Positions 1-8,709 of a DNA stretch of 64,000 bases are shown piece after piece. Position numbers and translations under genes: made by a program. Within the stretch, counting starts at the first letter, position 1. Every line of letters starts with the position of its first letter. The DNA comes from Pedobacter puniceum (GTDB lineage Bacteria; Bacteroidota; Bacteroidia; Sphingobacteriales; Sphingobacteriaceae), in contig NZ_WKJI01000002.1 of the NCBI RefSeq assembly GCF_009674685.1, positions 992,001 through 1,056,000 of the forward strand. Reading direction: 5' to 3'. Below the pieces are notes generated by a model that worked only from the letters and a program-made list of their open reading frames with translations, ran no database searches and was not told where the DNA came from.

Positions 1-92
1 AAAAAGCTGTACCCTCTATAACTGCTGTTGAGGCTATTAACCTAACAGCTATGGATGATCCTTCAGCTGTATTACCAGCAAACCTTCAATAA
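1..92 (+). CDS. C-terminal end of an unidentified protein (5' part outside window)
   Basis: The frame that starts at base 3 stays open from the left edge to a TAA stop at 90-92, giving about 29 C-terminal residues ending in DDPSAVLPANLQ. The other two forward frames hit stops within the first 30 bases. A good intrinsic terminator follows at 118-152, which is what a real gene end should look like. Too little of the protein is visible to name a family, and I do not recognise the tail. The upstream sequence is needed to identify it. Confidence 0.6.
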   Translation, partial: KAVPSITAVEAINLTAMDDPSAVLPANLQ

Positions 93-117
93 TTTTACAA
101 TTTATTTTAAAACATAT

Positions 118-153
118 AAAAAGCCTTATCGTTAAAATGATGAAGGCTTTTTT
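118..153 (+). terminator. Intrinsic terminator after the left-edge gene
   Basis: The arms AAAAAGCCTT (118-127) and AAGGCTTTTT (143-152) pair perfectly around a 15-base loop and run into a T tract. It lies 25 bases after the stop of the left-edge gene and about 55 bases before the next start, so it separates the two transcription units. Confidence 0.8.
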
Positions 154-208
154 CTTTAACACAATTTAACAGATAAATTAAGAAGCTTTTAATATTTTTA
201 TTTTAATA

Positions 209-838
209 ATGAGGAGCATATTAGTTGTTATATTTTGTCTTATAGCTAGCACTACTTTTGCACAAAAGGAAGGAAAGCCTTTGGTGCAATTTTCTGGTGT
301 TATTTATGATATAGATAGTAATACTGTTGTTCCTTATGTTACGTTAAATAATTTATCAGAAAAAAAGACCCATTCTGCTAATTATAAAGGTTATTACTCT
401 TTTGTTGCTCATGAAGGAGATAGCATACAGTTTTCTTCCGTTGGATATAAAAAATTGGTATTGGTAATACCACAAAATCTCAAAGAAAGAAAATTTACGG
501 CGGTTGTTAAAATGAAGTCTGATAACATTATTTTACCAACCGTAAGAGTTTTTCCTTGGGCAAGTTATGATGAGTTTAAAAGAGATTTCTTAACCATGAA
601 ATTTGCCGATGATGATTTAGAAATTGCCAAGAAAAACTTGTCTAGCAAAAGCTTAAGAGATTTATATGTTTCTTTACCTAGAGATGGTACAGAAATGCAA
701 TCTTTCAATTTTCAGAATAACCATATTGGGCTTACCAATAAAAATATGGTTCAAACAAATCCTTTGCTGAACCCATTTGCATGGGGTGCGCTTATTAAAC
801 AAATTACAGAAGGTAATAAAGAGAGAAACAAAAAGTAA
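209..838 (+). CDS. Secreted protein with carboxypeptidase-regulatory-like (CarboxypepD_reg) domain
   Basis: This is a 209-residue protein of unknown role. Residues 1-19 form a clear signal peptide (hydrophobic core ending in TTFAQ), so it is exported. Residues about 27-105 look like the beta-sandwich carboxypeptidase-D regulatory-like fold common in Bacteroidota, with the typical run 'GVIYDIDSNTVVPYVTL' and a later 'YSF...DSIQFSSVGY' stretch. The C-terminal half is not recognisable to me. In this phylum such domains occur at the N-termini of TonB-dependent receptors or as stand-alone periplasmic proteins; this one has no receptor barrel. It stands alone between a terminator and the convergent def gene. 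The domain call is moderately secure and the function is unknown. Confidence 0.75.
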   Translation: MRSILVVIFCLIASTTFAQKEGKPLVQFSGVIYDIDSNTVVPYVTLNNLSEKKTHSANYKGYYSFVAHEGDSIQFSSVGYKKLVLVIPQNLKERKFTAVVKMKSDNIILPTVRVFPWASYDEFKRDFLTMKFADDDLEIAKKNLSSKSLRDLYVSLPRDGTEMQSFNFQNNHIGLTNKNMVQTNPLLNPFAWGALIKQITEGNKERNKK

Positions 839-852
839 AGAAAAAGGAAGTC

Positions 853-1422
853 TTATCTTTTTTTCTTTAAAGATGGAAACTTCATTTTATAAGCTACTTT
901 AACAGCTCCTTTAGATATAGATTCTAATTTGTTTTTCAGCATCGTTTTACGCAATAAGCTAATACGATCTGTAAAAAGCTTTCCTTCTATGTGGTCATAC
1001 TCGTGTTGTATAACTCTTGCTGCAAGACCTTTAAAGTTTTCTTCTTTAAGCTCCCAATTTTCATCGTAATAAGAAACACGTATTTCGGGTTTTCTGCTTA
1101 CGTCTTCCCTAACATCCGGGATGCTTAAACAGCCTTCGTTAAATTTCCAAGGTTCACCGGTTTCTTCTAGAATGCGGGCATTGATAAATACCTTTTTGAA
1201 ATTACTTAATTCAGGCTCATCATCATCAAAAGGAGTAGCATCAACAATAAAAAGTCTAATGGGTAAACCTATTTGTGGTGCTGCTAAACCTACACCACTA
1301 GCCGCATACATGGTTTCAAACATGTTTTCAATCAAAACATTTAAATCTGGATAATCTTGATTAATATCCGTAGCGATTTTTTTTAAAACAGGGTCTCCGT
1401 ATGCAACTATGGGTAACTTCAT
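853..1422 (-). CDS. def: Peptide deformylase
   Basis: This is a cytoplasmic metalloenzyme that removes the formyl group from the initiator methionine of new proteins. All three family motifs are present: GVGLAAPQIG (43-52), EGCLSIP (96-102, Cys98 a metal ligand) and QHEYDHIEG (139-147, His140 and His144 metal ligands, Glu141 catalytic). At 189 residues it has the usual length for the bacterial enzyme, with a basic C-terminal tail. The start at 1422 places the conserved first motif at the normal distance from the N-terminus. It converges with the preceding secreted-protein gene (14-base gap) and is transcribed alone. Def is normally essential and near-universal, so the call is firm. Confidence 0.97.
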   Translation of the reverse strand: MKLPIVAYGDPVLKKIATDINQDYPDLNVLIENMFETMYAASGVGLAAPQIGLPIRLFIVDATPFDDDEPELSNFKKVFINARILEETGEPWKFNEGCLSIPDVREDVSRKPEIRVSYYDENWELKEENFKGLAARVIQHEYDHIEGKLFTDRISLLRKTMLKNKLESISKGAVKVAYKMKFPSLKKKR

Positions 1423-1508
1423 GATGTAAAATTAGTAAAAAAATAGTTTTTGTAAGATGCAGAGACAACCTTAATTCTAATCTAACGTAATAAACAATGT
1501 ATTTTTTT

Positions 1509-1516
1509 TATATTTA
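1509..1516 (+). promoter_or_regulatory. Candidate Bacteroidota -7 element (TATATTTA) for the T9SS cargo gene
   Basis: TATATTTA matches the phylum's -7 consensus TAnnTTTG except at the last base. It lies 20 bases upstream of ATG 1536. Because it falls inside a possible upstream extension starting at 1497, it supports the downstream start. No clear -33 TTTG was found at the expected spacing. Confidence 0.35.
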
Positions 1517-1535
1517 CCATGAAAATTTCCTAATT

Positions 1536-2321
1536 ATGATGAAAAATTTATTAACTATTTTCTTCATTTGCTGTTTGCACACCATTGTAAAAGCGCAGTG
1601 TACAGCAACTATTTCTGGTCCTACATCAGGTTGTTTAGACAATATTACAACATACACCATAACAGGTGCTACCGGTGCTACTTCCTACACTTGGGCTATA
1701 ACAGGCGCAACCAGTAGCAGAGTTTCAGATACCCAATATACCGTTCTTGTTCCAACCACTGTTGGGGCAACTTTTAATATAGCTGTAACTATAACCGGAG
1801 GTGTATGTGATGGCTCAACTATTTCAAAACTGGTAACAGTTGTAGCACAACCTGCTAAGCCAGTTATCAACAGGGCAGTAAATAGTAATACTTTAACAAC
1901 AGCTGCTGTAGCTGGTGCCACTTATCAGTGGTATTTTAACAGAACTCTTGTTTCTGGTGCTAATACAACATCTTTTCCTATTCAAAATACAGGGTTTTAT
2001 GCTGTTGAGATTACAAATTCTGCGGGCTGTAAAAGTTATTCAGAAGATTTTCCTTATTTTTCTACTTCTGTTAAAGAAGATCCAAAATTTGTAGGTTTTG
2101 CTTATTATCCTAATCCTATAGAAGCTGGAAATACTTTAACCGTAATGTTTTCTGACACTTATGATATAGAGCTTATTGATATGACTGGTAAATCGGTTTT
2201 AAACCAAAAGAGCTTAAAGGGTAAGCAAGAGCTCGAAACAAGTAAATTAAATTCGGGCATATACCTGCTGAAAGTAGAAAGCGAAGGAAAGCTCGCCTTT
2301 AGAAAAATCATCATCAACTAA
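1536..2321 (+). CDS. Secreted protein with PKD/Ig-like repeats and T9SS type A sorting domain
   Basis: I place the start at ATG 1536 (or the adjacent ATG 1539) rather than the upstream 1497, because a signal peptide begins here (MMKNLLTIFFICC... to KAQC) and a promoter-like element lies just upstream. After the signal peptide come Cys-containing Ig/PKD-like segments (CTATISGP..., then CDGSTISKLVTV) rich in Thr, Ser and Val. The last ~75 residues form a type A type IX secretion sorting domain: the tract 'YYPNPIEAGNTLTVMF', an 'IELIDMTGKSV' strand, and a 'LNSGIYLLKVE' and 'RKIIIN' end. The protein is therefore predicted to cross the outer membrane through T9SS and be anchored or released at the surface. 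The specific role is unknown. Confidence 0.85.
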   Translation: MMKNLLTIFFICCLHTIVKAQCTATISGPTSGCLDNITTYTITGATGATSYTWAITGATSSRVSDTQYTVLVPTTVGATFNIAVTITGGVCDGSTISKLVTVVAQPAKPVINRAVNSNTLTTAAVAGATYQWYFNRTLVSGANTTSFPIQNTGFYAVEITNSAGCKSYSEDFPYFSTSVKEDPKFVGFAYYPNPIEAGNTLTVMFSDTYDIELIDMTGKSVLNQKSLKGKQELETSKLNSGIYLLKVESEGKLAFRKIIIN

Positions 2322-2330
2322 ACAAGACAT

Positions 2331-2356
2331 AACCCAGTTTAAAGCTGGGTTTTTTG
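2331..2356 (+). terminator. Intrinsic terminator after the T9SS cargo gene
   Basis: AACCCAG (2331-2337) pairs with CTGGGTT (2345-2351) around a 7-base loop, followed by a T run to 2355. It lies 10 bases after the stop codon. Confidence 0.8.
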
Positions 2357-2418
2357 TTAGGAATTTTATTTTGCGCTACCTACAGTTTTTTACAACTTCG
2401 TAGACTAATAAAATTTAC

Positions 2419-4686
2419 ATGAGAGACCAACATATACAGCTTGTAGCGCAGGAACTAAGTATTGGTACTAAACAGGTTGATGCAACTTTAGCCTTGTTAG
2501 ATGAAGGTGCTACCGTACCTTTTATTTCTAGATACCGCAAAGAACTTACTGGAAGTTTAGATGAGGTTGAGGTAGCTACCATAAGAGACAGGATACAGCA
2601 GCTAAGAGAATTAGATAAAAGAAGAGAGGCTATTCTTAAATCTATTGAAGAACAAGGTAAATTAACCGATGATTTAAGAAAGCAAATTATGGAAGCAGCC
2701 ACTATGGCTGTTTTAGAAGATATTTATCTGCCTTATAAACCAAAGCGTAAAACCAAAGCATCTGTTGCCCGCGAGAAAGGTTTAGAGCCCCTAGCATTAA
2801 GTATTTTAGAACAAGATAGAAACGATCCTGAGGCTGAGGCAGAGCAATATATCAATGAAGAAAAAGGTGTTTTCGCTGTTGCCGATGCTTTACAAGGCGC
2901 AAGAGATATTATAGCAGAGTTGATAGCAGAAAACGCTGATGCGAGAGCTAAGATGAGAGATTTATTTTGGGAGAAAGCCACCTTAAAAGCAGAAGTTTTT
3001 AAAGGTAAAGAAGAGGAAGGTATCAAATACAAAGATTATTTTGAGTGGGAAGAACCTTTAAAGACTGCTCCTTCTCACCGTATTTTGGCTATCCGTAGAG
3101 GAGAGAAAGAACTTATCTTAAAATTAGATATTTTACCTCCCGAAGAAGATGCTATAGAACTCTTAGAAAAACTTTTCATCAAGGCTAATCAAGCAAAATC
3201 TCAACAAGTAAAGCTAGCCGTAGAAGATGGTTATAAAAGATTGCTTAAGCCTGGTATGGAAACAGAAATCAGGCTGTTATCTAAACAAAAAGCAGATGAG
3301 GAAGCTATAAAAGTGTTTGCAGAAAATGCTCGCCAGTTATTGTTAGCAGCACCAATGGGACAAAAAAATGTATTAGCCTTAGACCCTGGTTTTAGAACGG
3401 GTTGTAAATTGGTTTGCCTAGATAAACAAGGTAAATTATTAGAAAACACTACTATATATCCTTTTACAGGAGCCGGAAACTTAAAAGAGGCAGAGCAAAC
3501 TTTGGTTTACTTGGTTAACAAATATGAAATAGAAGCCATAGCCATTGGTAACGGAACAGCTAGTAGAGAAACAGAAGAATTTGTACGTAAGCAAGGTTTA
3601 AAAAATGTACAAGTGGTGATGGTTAATGAAAGCGGAGCCTCTATTTACTCTGCTTCTGAGGTAGCCAGAGAAGAATTTCCAGATCATGATATTACCGTTA
3701 GAGGAGCTGTTTCTATTGGAAGAAGGTTGATGGACCCATTAGCAGAATTGGTTAAAATAGATCCAAAATCTATTGGTGTTGGGCAATACCAACATGATGT
3801 TGACCAAAACAAGTTACAAAGCTCTTTAGATGATACGGTTATAAGTTGTGTTAATGCTGTTGGGGTAGAGCTAAATACGGCTTCTAAACAAATTTTATCT
3901 TATGTTTCTGGCTTGGGGCCGCAATTGGCACAAAACATTGTAGAATATAGGAACCTTCACGGAGCTTTTAAAAACCGAGAATCATTAAAGAAGGTTACTC
4001 GTTTAGGTGATAAAGCTTTTGAACAAGCTGCAGGGTTTTTAAGAATCAGAAATGCCGAGCATCCTTTAGATGCCAGTGCAGTACACCCAGAGCGTTATGC
4101 TTTGGTAGAGCAAATGGCTAAAGATTTAGGCTGTAAAGTAGAAGATTTATTGGTTAATGATGCACTTAGAAAGCAGATAAACCTACAAAAGTATATTTCT
4201 GATGAAGTAGGTTTGCCAACGCTAAAAGATATTTTAGCCGAGCTTGCCAAACCAGGCAGAGACCCACGTGAGCAATTTGAATCTTTCAATTTTGCTGATG
4301 GGATTAATAAAATTGAAGATTTAAGGGTAGGGATGAAAGTACCAGGCATTGTAACTAACATAACAAATTTTGGTGCCTTTGTTGATATTGGTGTTCATCA
4401 AGATGGTTTAGTGCACCTTAGCCAAATGGCAGATAGGTTTATACAAAACCCTAATGAAGTTGTAAAAGTACAGCAAAGGGTAGAAGTTACTGTTACAGAG
4501 GTTGATGTTGCCCGTAAGCGTATAGCATTGAGTATGAAGGGTAATACAAGCCCGGTAAAGAAGGCAGATAAACCAGCTAGCGTTCAAAAATCATCAGGTA
4601 AAGAAGGGTTTAAAAAGCCAGTACAAAAAGATGCTGAAACAGATATGCAGCATAAGCTAAAAGCCCTGATGGGTAAGTTTAAATAA
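2419..4686 (+). CDS. tex: Tex family transcription accessory / S1 RNA-binding protein
   Basis: This 755-residue cytoplasmic protein matches Tex over its whole length. The N-terminal helical region is 'ATVPFISRYRKELTGSLDE'. It is followed by a YqgF-like RNase-H fold around 325-450, starting with VLALDPGFRTGCKLV. Helix-hairpin-helix segments lie near 500-570 ('LSYVSGLGPQLAQNIVEYR'). An S1 OB fold spans about 640-710 ('GIVTNITNFGAFVDIGVHQD'). The length is normal for the family, with a short basic tail after S1. Tex binds nucleic acid and affects transcription and fitness in other bacteria; its exact role is not settled. It stands alone between terminators at 2331 and 4693. Confidence 0.95.
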   Translation: MRDQHIQLVAQELSIGTKQVDATLALLDEGATVPFISRYRKELTGSLDEVEVATIRDRIQQLRELDKRREAILKSIEEQGKLTDDLRKQIMEAATMAVLEDIYLPYKPKRKTKASVAREKGLEPLALSILEQDRNDPEAEAEQYINEEKGVFAVADALQGARDIIAELIAENADARAKMRDLFWEKATLKAEVFKGKEEEGIKYKDYFEWEEPLKTAPSHRILAIRRGEKELILKLDILPPEEDAIELLEKLFIKANQAKSQQVKLAVEDGYKRLLKPGMETEIRLLSKQKADEEAIKVFAENARQLLLAAPMGQKNVLALDPGFRTGCKLVCLDKQGKLLENTTIYPFTGAGNLKEAEQTLVYLVNKYEIEAIAIGNGTASRETEEFVRKQGLKNVQVVMVNESGASIYSASEVAREEFPDHDITVRGAVSIGRRLMDPLAELVKIDPKSIGVGQYQHDVDQNKLQSSLDDTVISCVNAVGVELNTASKQILSYVSGLGPQLAQNIVEYRNLHGAFKNRESLKKVTRLGDKAFEQAAGFLRIRNAEHPLDASAVHPERYALVEQMAKDLGCKVEDLLVNDALRKQINLQKYISDEVGLPTLKDILAELAKPGRDPREQFESFNFADGINKIEDLRVGMKVPGIVTNITNFGAFVDIGVHQDGLVHLSQMADRFIQNPNEVVKVQQRVEVTVTEVDVARKRIALSMKGNTSPVKKADKPASVQKSSGKEGFKKPVQKDAETDMQHKLKALMGKFK

Positions 4687-4692
4687 AATTTT

Positions 4693-4748
4693 GTATCAGG
4701 CTGATTGGGATAAAGCTTAATTAATTTCAATCAGCTTGATACTTTTTC
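4693..4748. terminator. Bidirectional hairpin between convergent tex and fucosidase genes
   Basis: GTATCAGGCTGATTG (4693-4707) pairs with CAATCAGCTTGATAC (4728-4742) with a single G-T wobble. A T tract follows on the + strand and A-rich sequence precedes it, which gives a weaker U tract on the minus transcript. It lies between two gene ends. Confidence 0.7.
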
Positions 4749-4761
4749 ACCTAGAAGCCAC

Positions 4762-6195
4762 TTAGTCAAGAGCCCCAGTTTTCATTTTTTCTTTTCCTGA
4801 TTGTTCAAACCAAGTTTTCATTTCTCCTTTTACTTCAACCTTTATAACACTTGCCACAGCATGCGGTGCTTGTGATGGTATTTTTAACATCACTTGGTTG
4901 CTGTTTTTATTCCACTTTAGTTTTTCACCATTGTGCAGCATTCCTGCTGATATCACTTCTTGATTTAGCCCATCGATGCTAAGTATACCATTTTTTGGCC
5001 ACTCAAATACAGAAAGATAAAGGGTAGTCTTTCCATTTTGTGTTTTTGTGGTTACACGCCCCCAAGTTTGGCTAGGTAGCGGACTGGCTTCTGTAGCATA
5101 AATGGCTTCGCTATAAATCTTCATCCAATTACCTAAATCTTTTAAGCGTTCTACACTAGCATCAGGGAAAGAACCATCTGGTTTTGGTCCTACATTTAAT
5201 AAATAATTCCCCCCTTTTGATGCAATATCAACCAGATTACGAATTAAGGTTTCAGATGATTTCCATTTAGTATCAGAATTTCTAAAACCCCAGGTACCAT
5301 TCATGGTCATACAAGTTTCCCAATCTTTACCATCTAGTTCGCTTAAATTCGGAATTTTTTGTTCAGGTGTTTTGGTGTCTCCAGGAAAATTTGGGCGTTT
5401 TAAACGGTCATTTGTAATAATATGAGTTTGCTTTTTTAACTGTTCTTGTAACTTAAGAGCAGCTTCATCAGTCATTTTTACCGGCGTATCCCACCATAAA
5501 ACCGCAATATCACCGTAGTTAGTCATTAATTCTTTTACCTGTGGAACTGCAACTTCATCAATGTATTGTGCAAATGTTTTGGTTTCTTGTGCCGGGTCCC
5601 AATGGCCCTCATGCTCTTGTGTGTAATTATTGATTTTGGTACTATCTGGATTAGGCCAGCCTTCTGCCATTAATTTTCTGGCTGCAGAACCTCCTGGGTT
5701 TACCCAATCTTGGGCTTGAGAGTAGTAGAAGCCTAATTTTATCTTGTATTTTTTACATGCTTCTGCCAAAGGTTTTAACAGGTCTTTTTTGTATGGCGTT
5801 GCATCCATAATATCCCAATCACTAGCTTTAGAATCAAATAAAGCAAAGCCATCATGGTGTTTAGCTGTAATGATTAGATATTTCATTCCAGCATCTCTGG
5901 CCATTTTCACCCATTCATCAGCATCAAATTTTACCGGATTAAATTTTTTAGCAACCTCTTTATATTCTGAAACAGGTACTTTCATTCTGTTCATAATCCA
6001 CTCTGCCCCACCACGAGCCTGTTGATGACCTTTATATTCTCCGGCCATTTGTGCATAAACCCCAAAGTGAATAAACATACCGAAACGAGCCTCTCGCCAC
6101 CATTTCATTTTTTCATCTTGCGATATGGGTTGTGCAAAAACCGAAATACTTACACAAAACAGCACTAAAAGGGGGTATAATTTTTTTAGGTTCAT
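4762..6195 (-). CDS. GH29 alpha-L-fucosidase, secreted
   Basis: This is a 477-residue glycoside hydrolase with a signal peptide (residues 1-22, ending SVFAQ), so it is periplasmic or surface-exposed. It carries GH29 landmarks: 'WWREARFGMFIHFGVYA' (32-48), 'YLIITAKHHDGFALFDS' (106-122) and 'GDIAVLWWDTP' (228-238), where Asp236 is the expected nucleophile of this retaining family. It would release L-fucose from glycans. There is no SusC/SusD pair, fucose-pathway gene or other glycosidase next to it, so it is not part of an obvious polysaccharide utilisation locus here. The C-terminal ~120 residues form the usual beta-sandwich. The family is secure; the natural substrate is unknown. Confidence 0.9.
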   Translation of the reverse strand: MNLKKLYPLLVLFCVSISVFAQPISQDEKMKWWREARFGMFIHFGVYAQMAGEYKGHQQARGGAEWIMNRMKVPVSEYKEVAKKFNPVKFDADEWVKMARDAGMKYLIITAKHHDGFALFDSKASDWDIMDATPYKKDLLKPLAEACKKYKIKLGFYYSQAQDWVNPGGSAARKLMAEGWPNPDSTKINNYTQEHEGHWDPAQETKTFAQYIDEVAVPQVKELMTNYGDIAVLWWDTPVKMTDEAALKLQEQLKKQTHIITNDRLKRPNFPGDTKTPEQKIPNLSELDGKDWETCMTMNGTWGFRNSDTKWKSSETLIRNLVDIASKGGNYLLNVGPKPDGSFPDASVERLKDLGNWMKIYSEAIYATEASPLPSQTWGRVTTKTQNGKTTLYLSVFEWPKNGILSIDGLNQEVISAGMLHNGEKLKWNKNSNQVMLKIPSQAPHAVASVIKVEVKGEMKTWFEQSGKEKMKTGALD

Positions 6196-6300
6196 GGTTA
6201 TTATGGTTAAGGTTTACCAGTTGCGGATAATTAGTAAACCATTACTAAAGTAATAGAAATCAACCAAATAACATAGCTATAATATAAGGATAATAGCCAT

Positions 6301-6327
6301 TAAAAACCCCGAATTATCGGGGTGATT
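6301..6327 (-). terminator. Intrinsic terminator after the small hydrophilic gene
   Basis: ACCCCGA (6306-6312) and TCGGGGT (6317-6323) form a 4-base-loop hairpin. On the minus strand it is followed by a U run (AAAA at 6302-6305 on +) and lies 7 bases after the stop of the 78-residue gene. A T run also follows on the + strand, so it could act both ways. Confidence 0.75.
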
Positions 6328-6329
6328 TT

Positions 6330-6566
6330 TTATTCTTCTGTTTGCGGGTGGGTTGGCTTTTGGTCTATCTTAGGTTCGTTCTTAAGACCTTCATATTGCT
6401 CATCTTCATCGCCATTTTTTTCTTTATAGCTGCCTTCCCCTTTGTCATCTAAATTTTCTTTACGGCGTTCTGATTCTTTAAGTGCTCTTTCTGCTTGTTC
6501 TTTAACTCGTTTATCTAAGTGGTCTTGGTTAGGACCAGATTCCCAATGTTTTTCTTGTGTTTCCAT
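6330..6566 (-). CDS. Small, highly charged hypothetical protein (78 aa)
   Basis: The protein is almost entirely hydrophilic, rich in Glu, Lys, Asp, Gln and Asn, with no signal peptide or membrane segment; it reads as disordered or a short coiled coil ('LDKRVKEQAERALKESERR'). The start ATG at 6566 has no competitor, and a strong terminator immediately follows the stop, so the unit looks like a genuine one-gene transcript rather than chance. No family was recognised. Composition of this kind is seen in small stress or desiccation proteins, but that is only an analogy. Confidence 0.6.
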   Translation of the reverse strand: METQEKHWESGPNQDHLDKRVKEQAERALKESERRKENLDDKGEGSYKEKNGDEDEQYEGLKNEPKIDQKPTHPQTEE

Positions 6567-6633
6567 GGCTGTTAAATTTGATTTTGGTAAAACAAAATCT
6601 TTGCCATGTTAATTAGCATCCTTAATATGAAAT

Positions 6634-6665
6634 AAAAAAAGCTTCCCTATTACTAAGGAAGCTTT
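6634..6665 (-). terminator. Intrinsic terminator after htpG
   Basis: AAAGCTTCC (6638-6646) pairs with GGAAGCTTT (6657-6665). The A run at 6634-6640 becomes the U tract on the minus transcript. It is 24 bases beyond the htpG stop. Confidence 0.8.
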
Positions 6666-6688
6666 AAATGATGTATTTAGCAATCTCT

Positions 6689-8572
6689 TTAGATTAAAGA
6701 AACACTTCTGTTTACAAAAGCTGTTAAATCTGCTCCGGTTAATAAACCTTGAGATAGTAAAGCTAAATCAAATGCTTGTTTTGCTAACTCGGCTTGAGTG
6801 TTTTCATCTTCGGCTTGTAAAATTTTACTTACCAGTTTATGATTTCCGTTGATAGCAACTTTATAACTGTCAGGCATATTGCCATAAAAACTCATACCGC
6901 CACCCATAGCAGCCATATCTTTCATACGGCGCATAAACTCGTCCATGGTAACGGTAACTGGCAATTCTTCTGGGTTCATAGCTTCTATATTTACCTGATA
7001 AGCTGGCTTATTAATAGCTTTTTCAAATATCTCTTTAACTTTTTTAGTTTGATCTTCACTTAATGCATGTTCAAGTTTCTCGCCTTTATCAATCAATTTA
7101 TCAGCAACATCAGCATCAACACGTTTTAACTGAACCTTTTCTAGCTTATGCTCTATATGGCTTACAAAATGATTATCAATAGGGGTATCCATCAATAATA
7201 CATCGTAATTTTTCTTTTTAGCCGATTGTATAAAGGCATCTTGCTTAGCTGGGTCTATGGTGTATAAATAAACCACATTACCATCTTTATCTGTTTGTGC
7301 TGCTTTAACTTTTTCTTTGTATTCTTCTAAAGTGAAGTATTGGTTATCGGTATTTTTAAATAAGCCAAAGTCTTTTGCTTTTTCATAAAACTTCTCTTCG
7401 CTTATCATTCCGTATTTCACAAAAATGCCAATATCATTCCATTTTTGCTCGTAAGCTGGGCGGTCTTTTTTGAAAAGTTCAGCCAATTTTTCGGCAACTT
7501 TTTTAGTAATATAGCTATTGATTTTTTTAACATTTCCATCTGCTTGCAAGAAACTTCTAGAAACGTTTAGAGGGATATCTGGAGAGTCTATAACACCATG
7601 TAATAACATTAAAAACTCTGGTACAATGTCTTTTACCTCATCAGTAATAAAAACTTGTCTGCTAAATAATTTGATTTTATTACGTTGAAATTCAACATCA
7701 TTTTTAAGTTTAGGAAAGTATAAAACACCTGTTAAATTAAAAGGATAATCAACATTTAGATGAATCCAAAATAGTGGGTCTTCAGAAAAAGGATAAAGTT
7801 CTTTGTAAAATTGTAGGTAATCTTCATCTTTTAAATCAGCAGGTGCTAAAGTCCAGATAGGTTTAGCGCCATTAATGATGTTTTCTTTCTCTACAGATTT
7901 ATATTGTGGCTTACCATCTTTGTCTTCTCCGTCTGGCTCACTCTCTGTTTTAGTACCAAAAACAAGCTTGGTTGGTAAAAACTTAAAGTATTTATCTAAA
8001 ATTTCTTGAAGCTTATATTTACTTAAAAATTCTTCAGAATCTGCATTAATGTATAAGATAACATCCGTACCACGGGTTGTTCTTGTACCCTTAGCAATCT
8101 CAAACTCTGTACTTCCATCGCAAATCCAGCTAGCAGGTTCTGCACCATCTTGGTAAGAAAGGGTTTGGATTTCTACCTTTTCTGCAACCATAAAGGCCGA
8201 GTAAAATCCTAAACCAAATTTTCCGATAATTTCATTGGCGTCTTTAGCATCTTTAAATTTCTCAACAAATTCTGTAGCGCCAGAAAAAGCAATTTGGTTG
8301 ATATATTTTTTAATCTCTTCGGCAGTCATCCCTATACCATTATCACTTATGGTAATGGTTTTCTTTTTCTCATCAAAAGCTACTTCAACCTTTAGTTCGC
8401 CTAATTCGCCATTATACTGCCCTAATGAGGCTAATCTTTTTATCTTTTGTGTAGCATCTGAAGCATTTGATACTAACTCTCTCAAGAATATTTCATTATC
8501 CGAATACAAGAATTTTTTAATAATCGGAAAAATATTCTCGGTGTGGATTGAAATGGTTCCTTTTTCTTGCAT
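6689..8572 (-). CDS. htpG: Molecular chaperone HtpG (bacterial Hsp90)
   Basis: This 627-residue ATP-dependent cytosolic chaperone works with the DnaK system in remodelling client proteins. Its N-terminal GHKL ATPase domain shows 'YSDNEIFLRELVSNASDA' near 23, 'ISDNGIGMT' near 75-83, and 'GKFGLGFYSAFMV' near 118-130. The middle domain contains 'FWIHLNVDYPFNLTGVLYFP' and the conserved arginine segment 'LNVSRSFLQ' near 339-347. The C-terminal dimerisation domain is present and the length is normal. It is transcribed alone with its own terminator and is divergent from the yjbQ-like gene. No clear -33/-7 promoter was identified in the 137-base gap. Confidence 0.97.
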   Translation of the reverse strand: MQEKGTISIHTENIFPIIKKFLYSDNEIFLRELVSNASDATQKIKRLASLGQYNGELGELKVEVAFDEKKKTITISDNGIGMTAEEIKKYINQIAFSGATEFVEKFKDAKDANEIIGKFGLGFYSAFMVAEKVEIQTLSYQDGAEPASWICDGSTEFEIAKGTRTTRGTDVILYINADSEEFLSKYKLQEILDKYFKFLPTKLVFGTKTESEPDGEDKDGKPQYKSVEKENIINGAKPIWTLAPADLKDEDYLQFYKELYPFSEDPLFWIHLNVDYPFNLTGVLYFPKLKNDVEFQRNKIKLFSRQVFITDEVKDIVPEFLMLLHGVIDSPDIPLNVSRSFLQADGNVKKINSYITKKVAEKLAELFKKDRPAYEQKWNDIGIFVKYGMISEEKFYEKAKDFGLFKNTDNQYFTLEEYKEKVKAAQTDKDGNVVYLYTIDPAKQDAFIQSAKKKNYDVLLMDTPIDNHFVSHIEHKLEKVQLKRVDADVADKLIDKGEKLEHALSEDQTKKVKEIFEKAINKPAYQVNIEAMNPEELPVTVTMDEFMRRMKDMAAMGGGMSFYGNMPDSYKVAINGNHKLVSKILQAEDENTQAELAKQAFDLALLSQGLLTGADLTAFVNRSVSLI

Positions 8573-8709
8573 AGCTCTATGTTGTTAGATTGATTTTTAT
8601 GTTTCACCTAGCCTTATCAAGCGCTGTACCAATGCTTTTTAAGTGACATGTTGACAGCCGGCAAGTATTTCGCAGCTACTTGTTTGGTATAATTTCAATA
8701 ACTTTAAAG

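Noticed and set aside
8235-8588. A 117-codon open frame opposite the N-terminus of htpG
   Set aside because: HtpG has all expected ATPase motifs here; the opposite frame has none.
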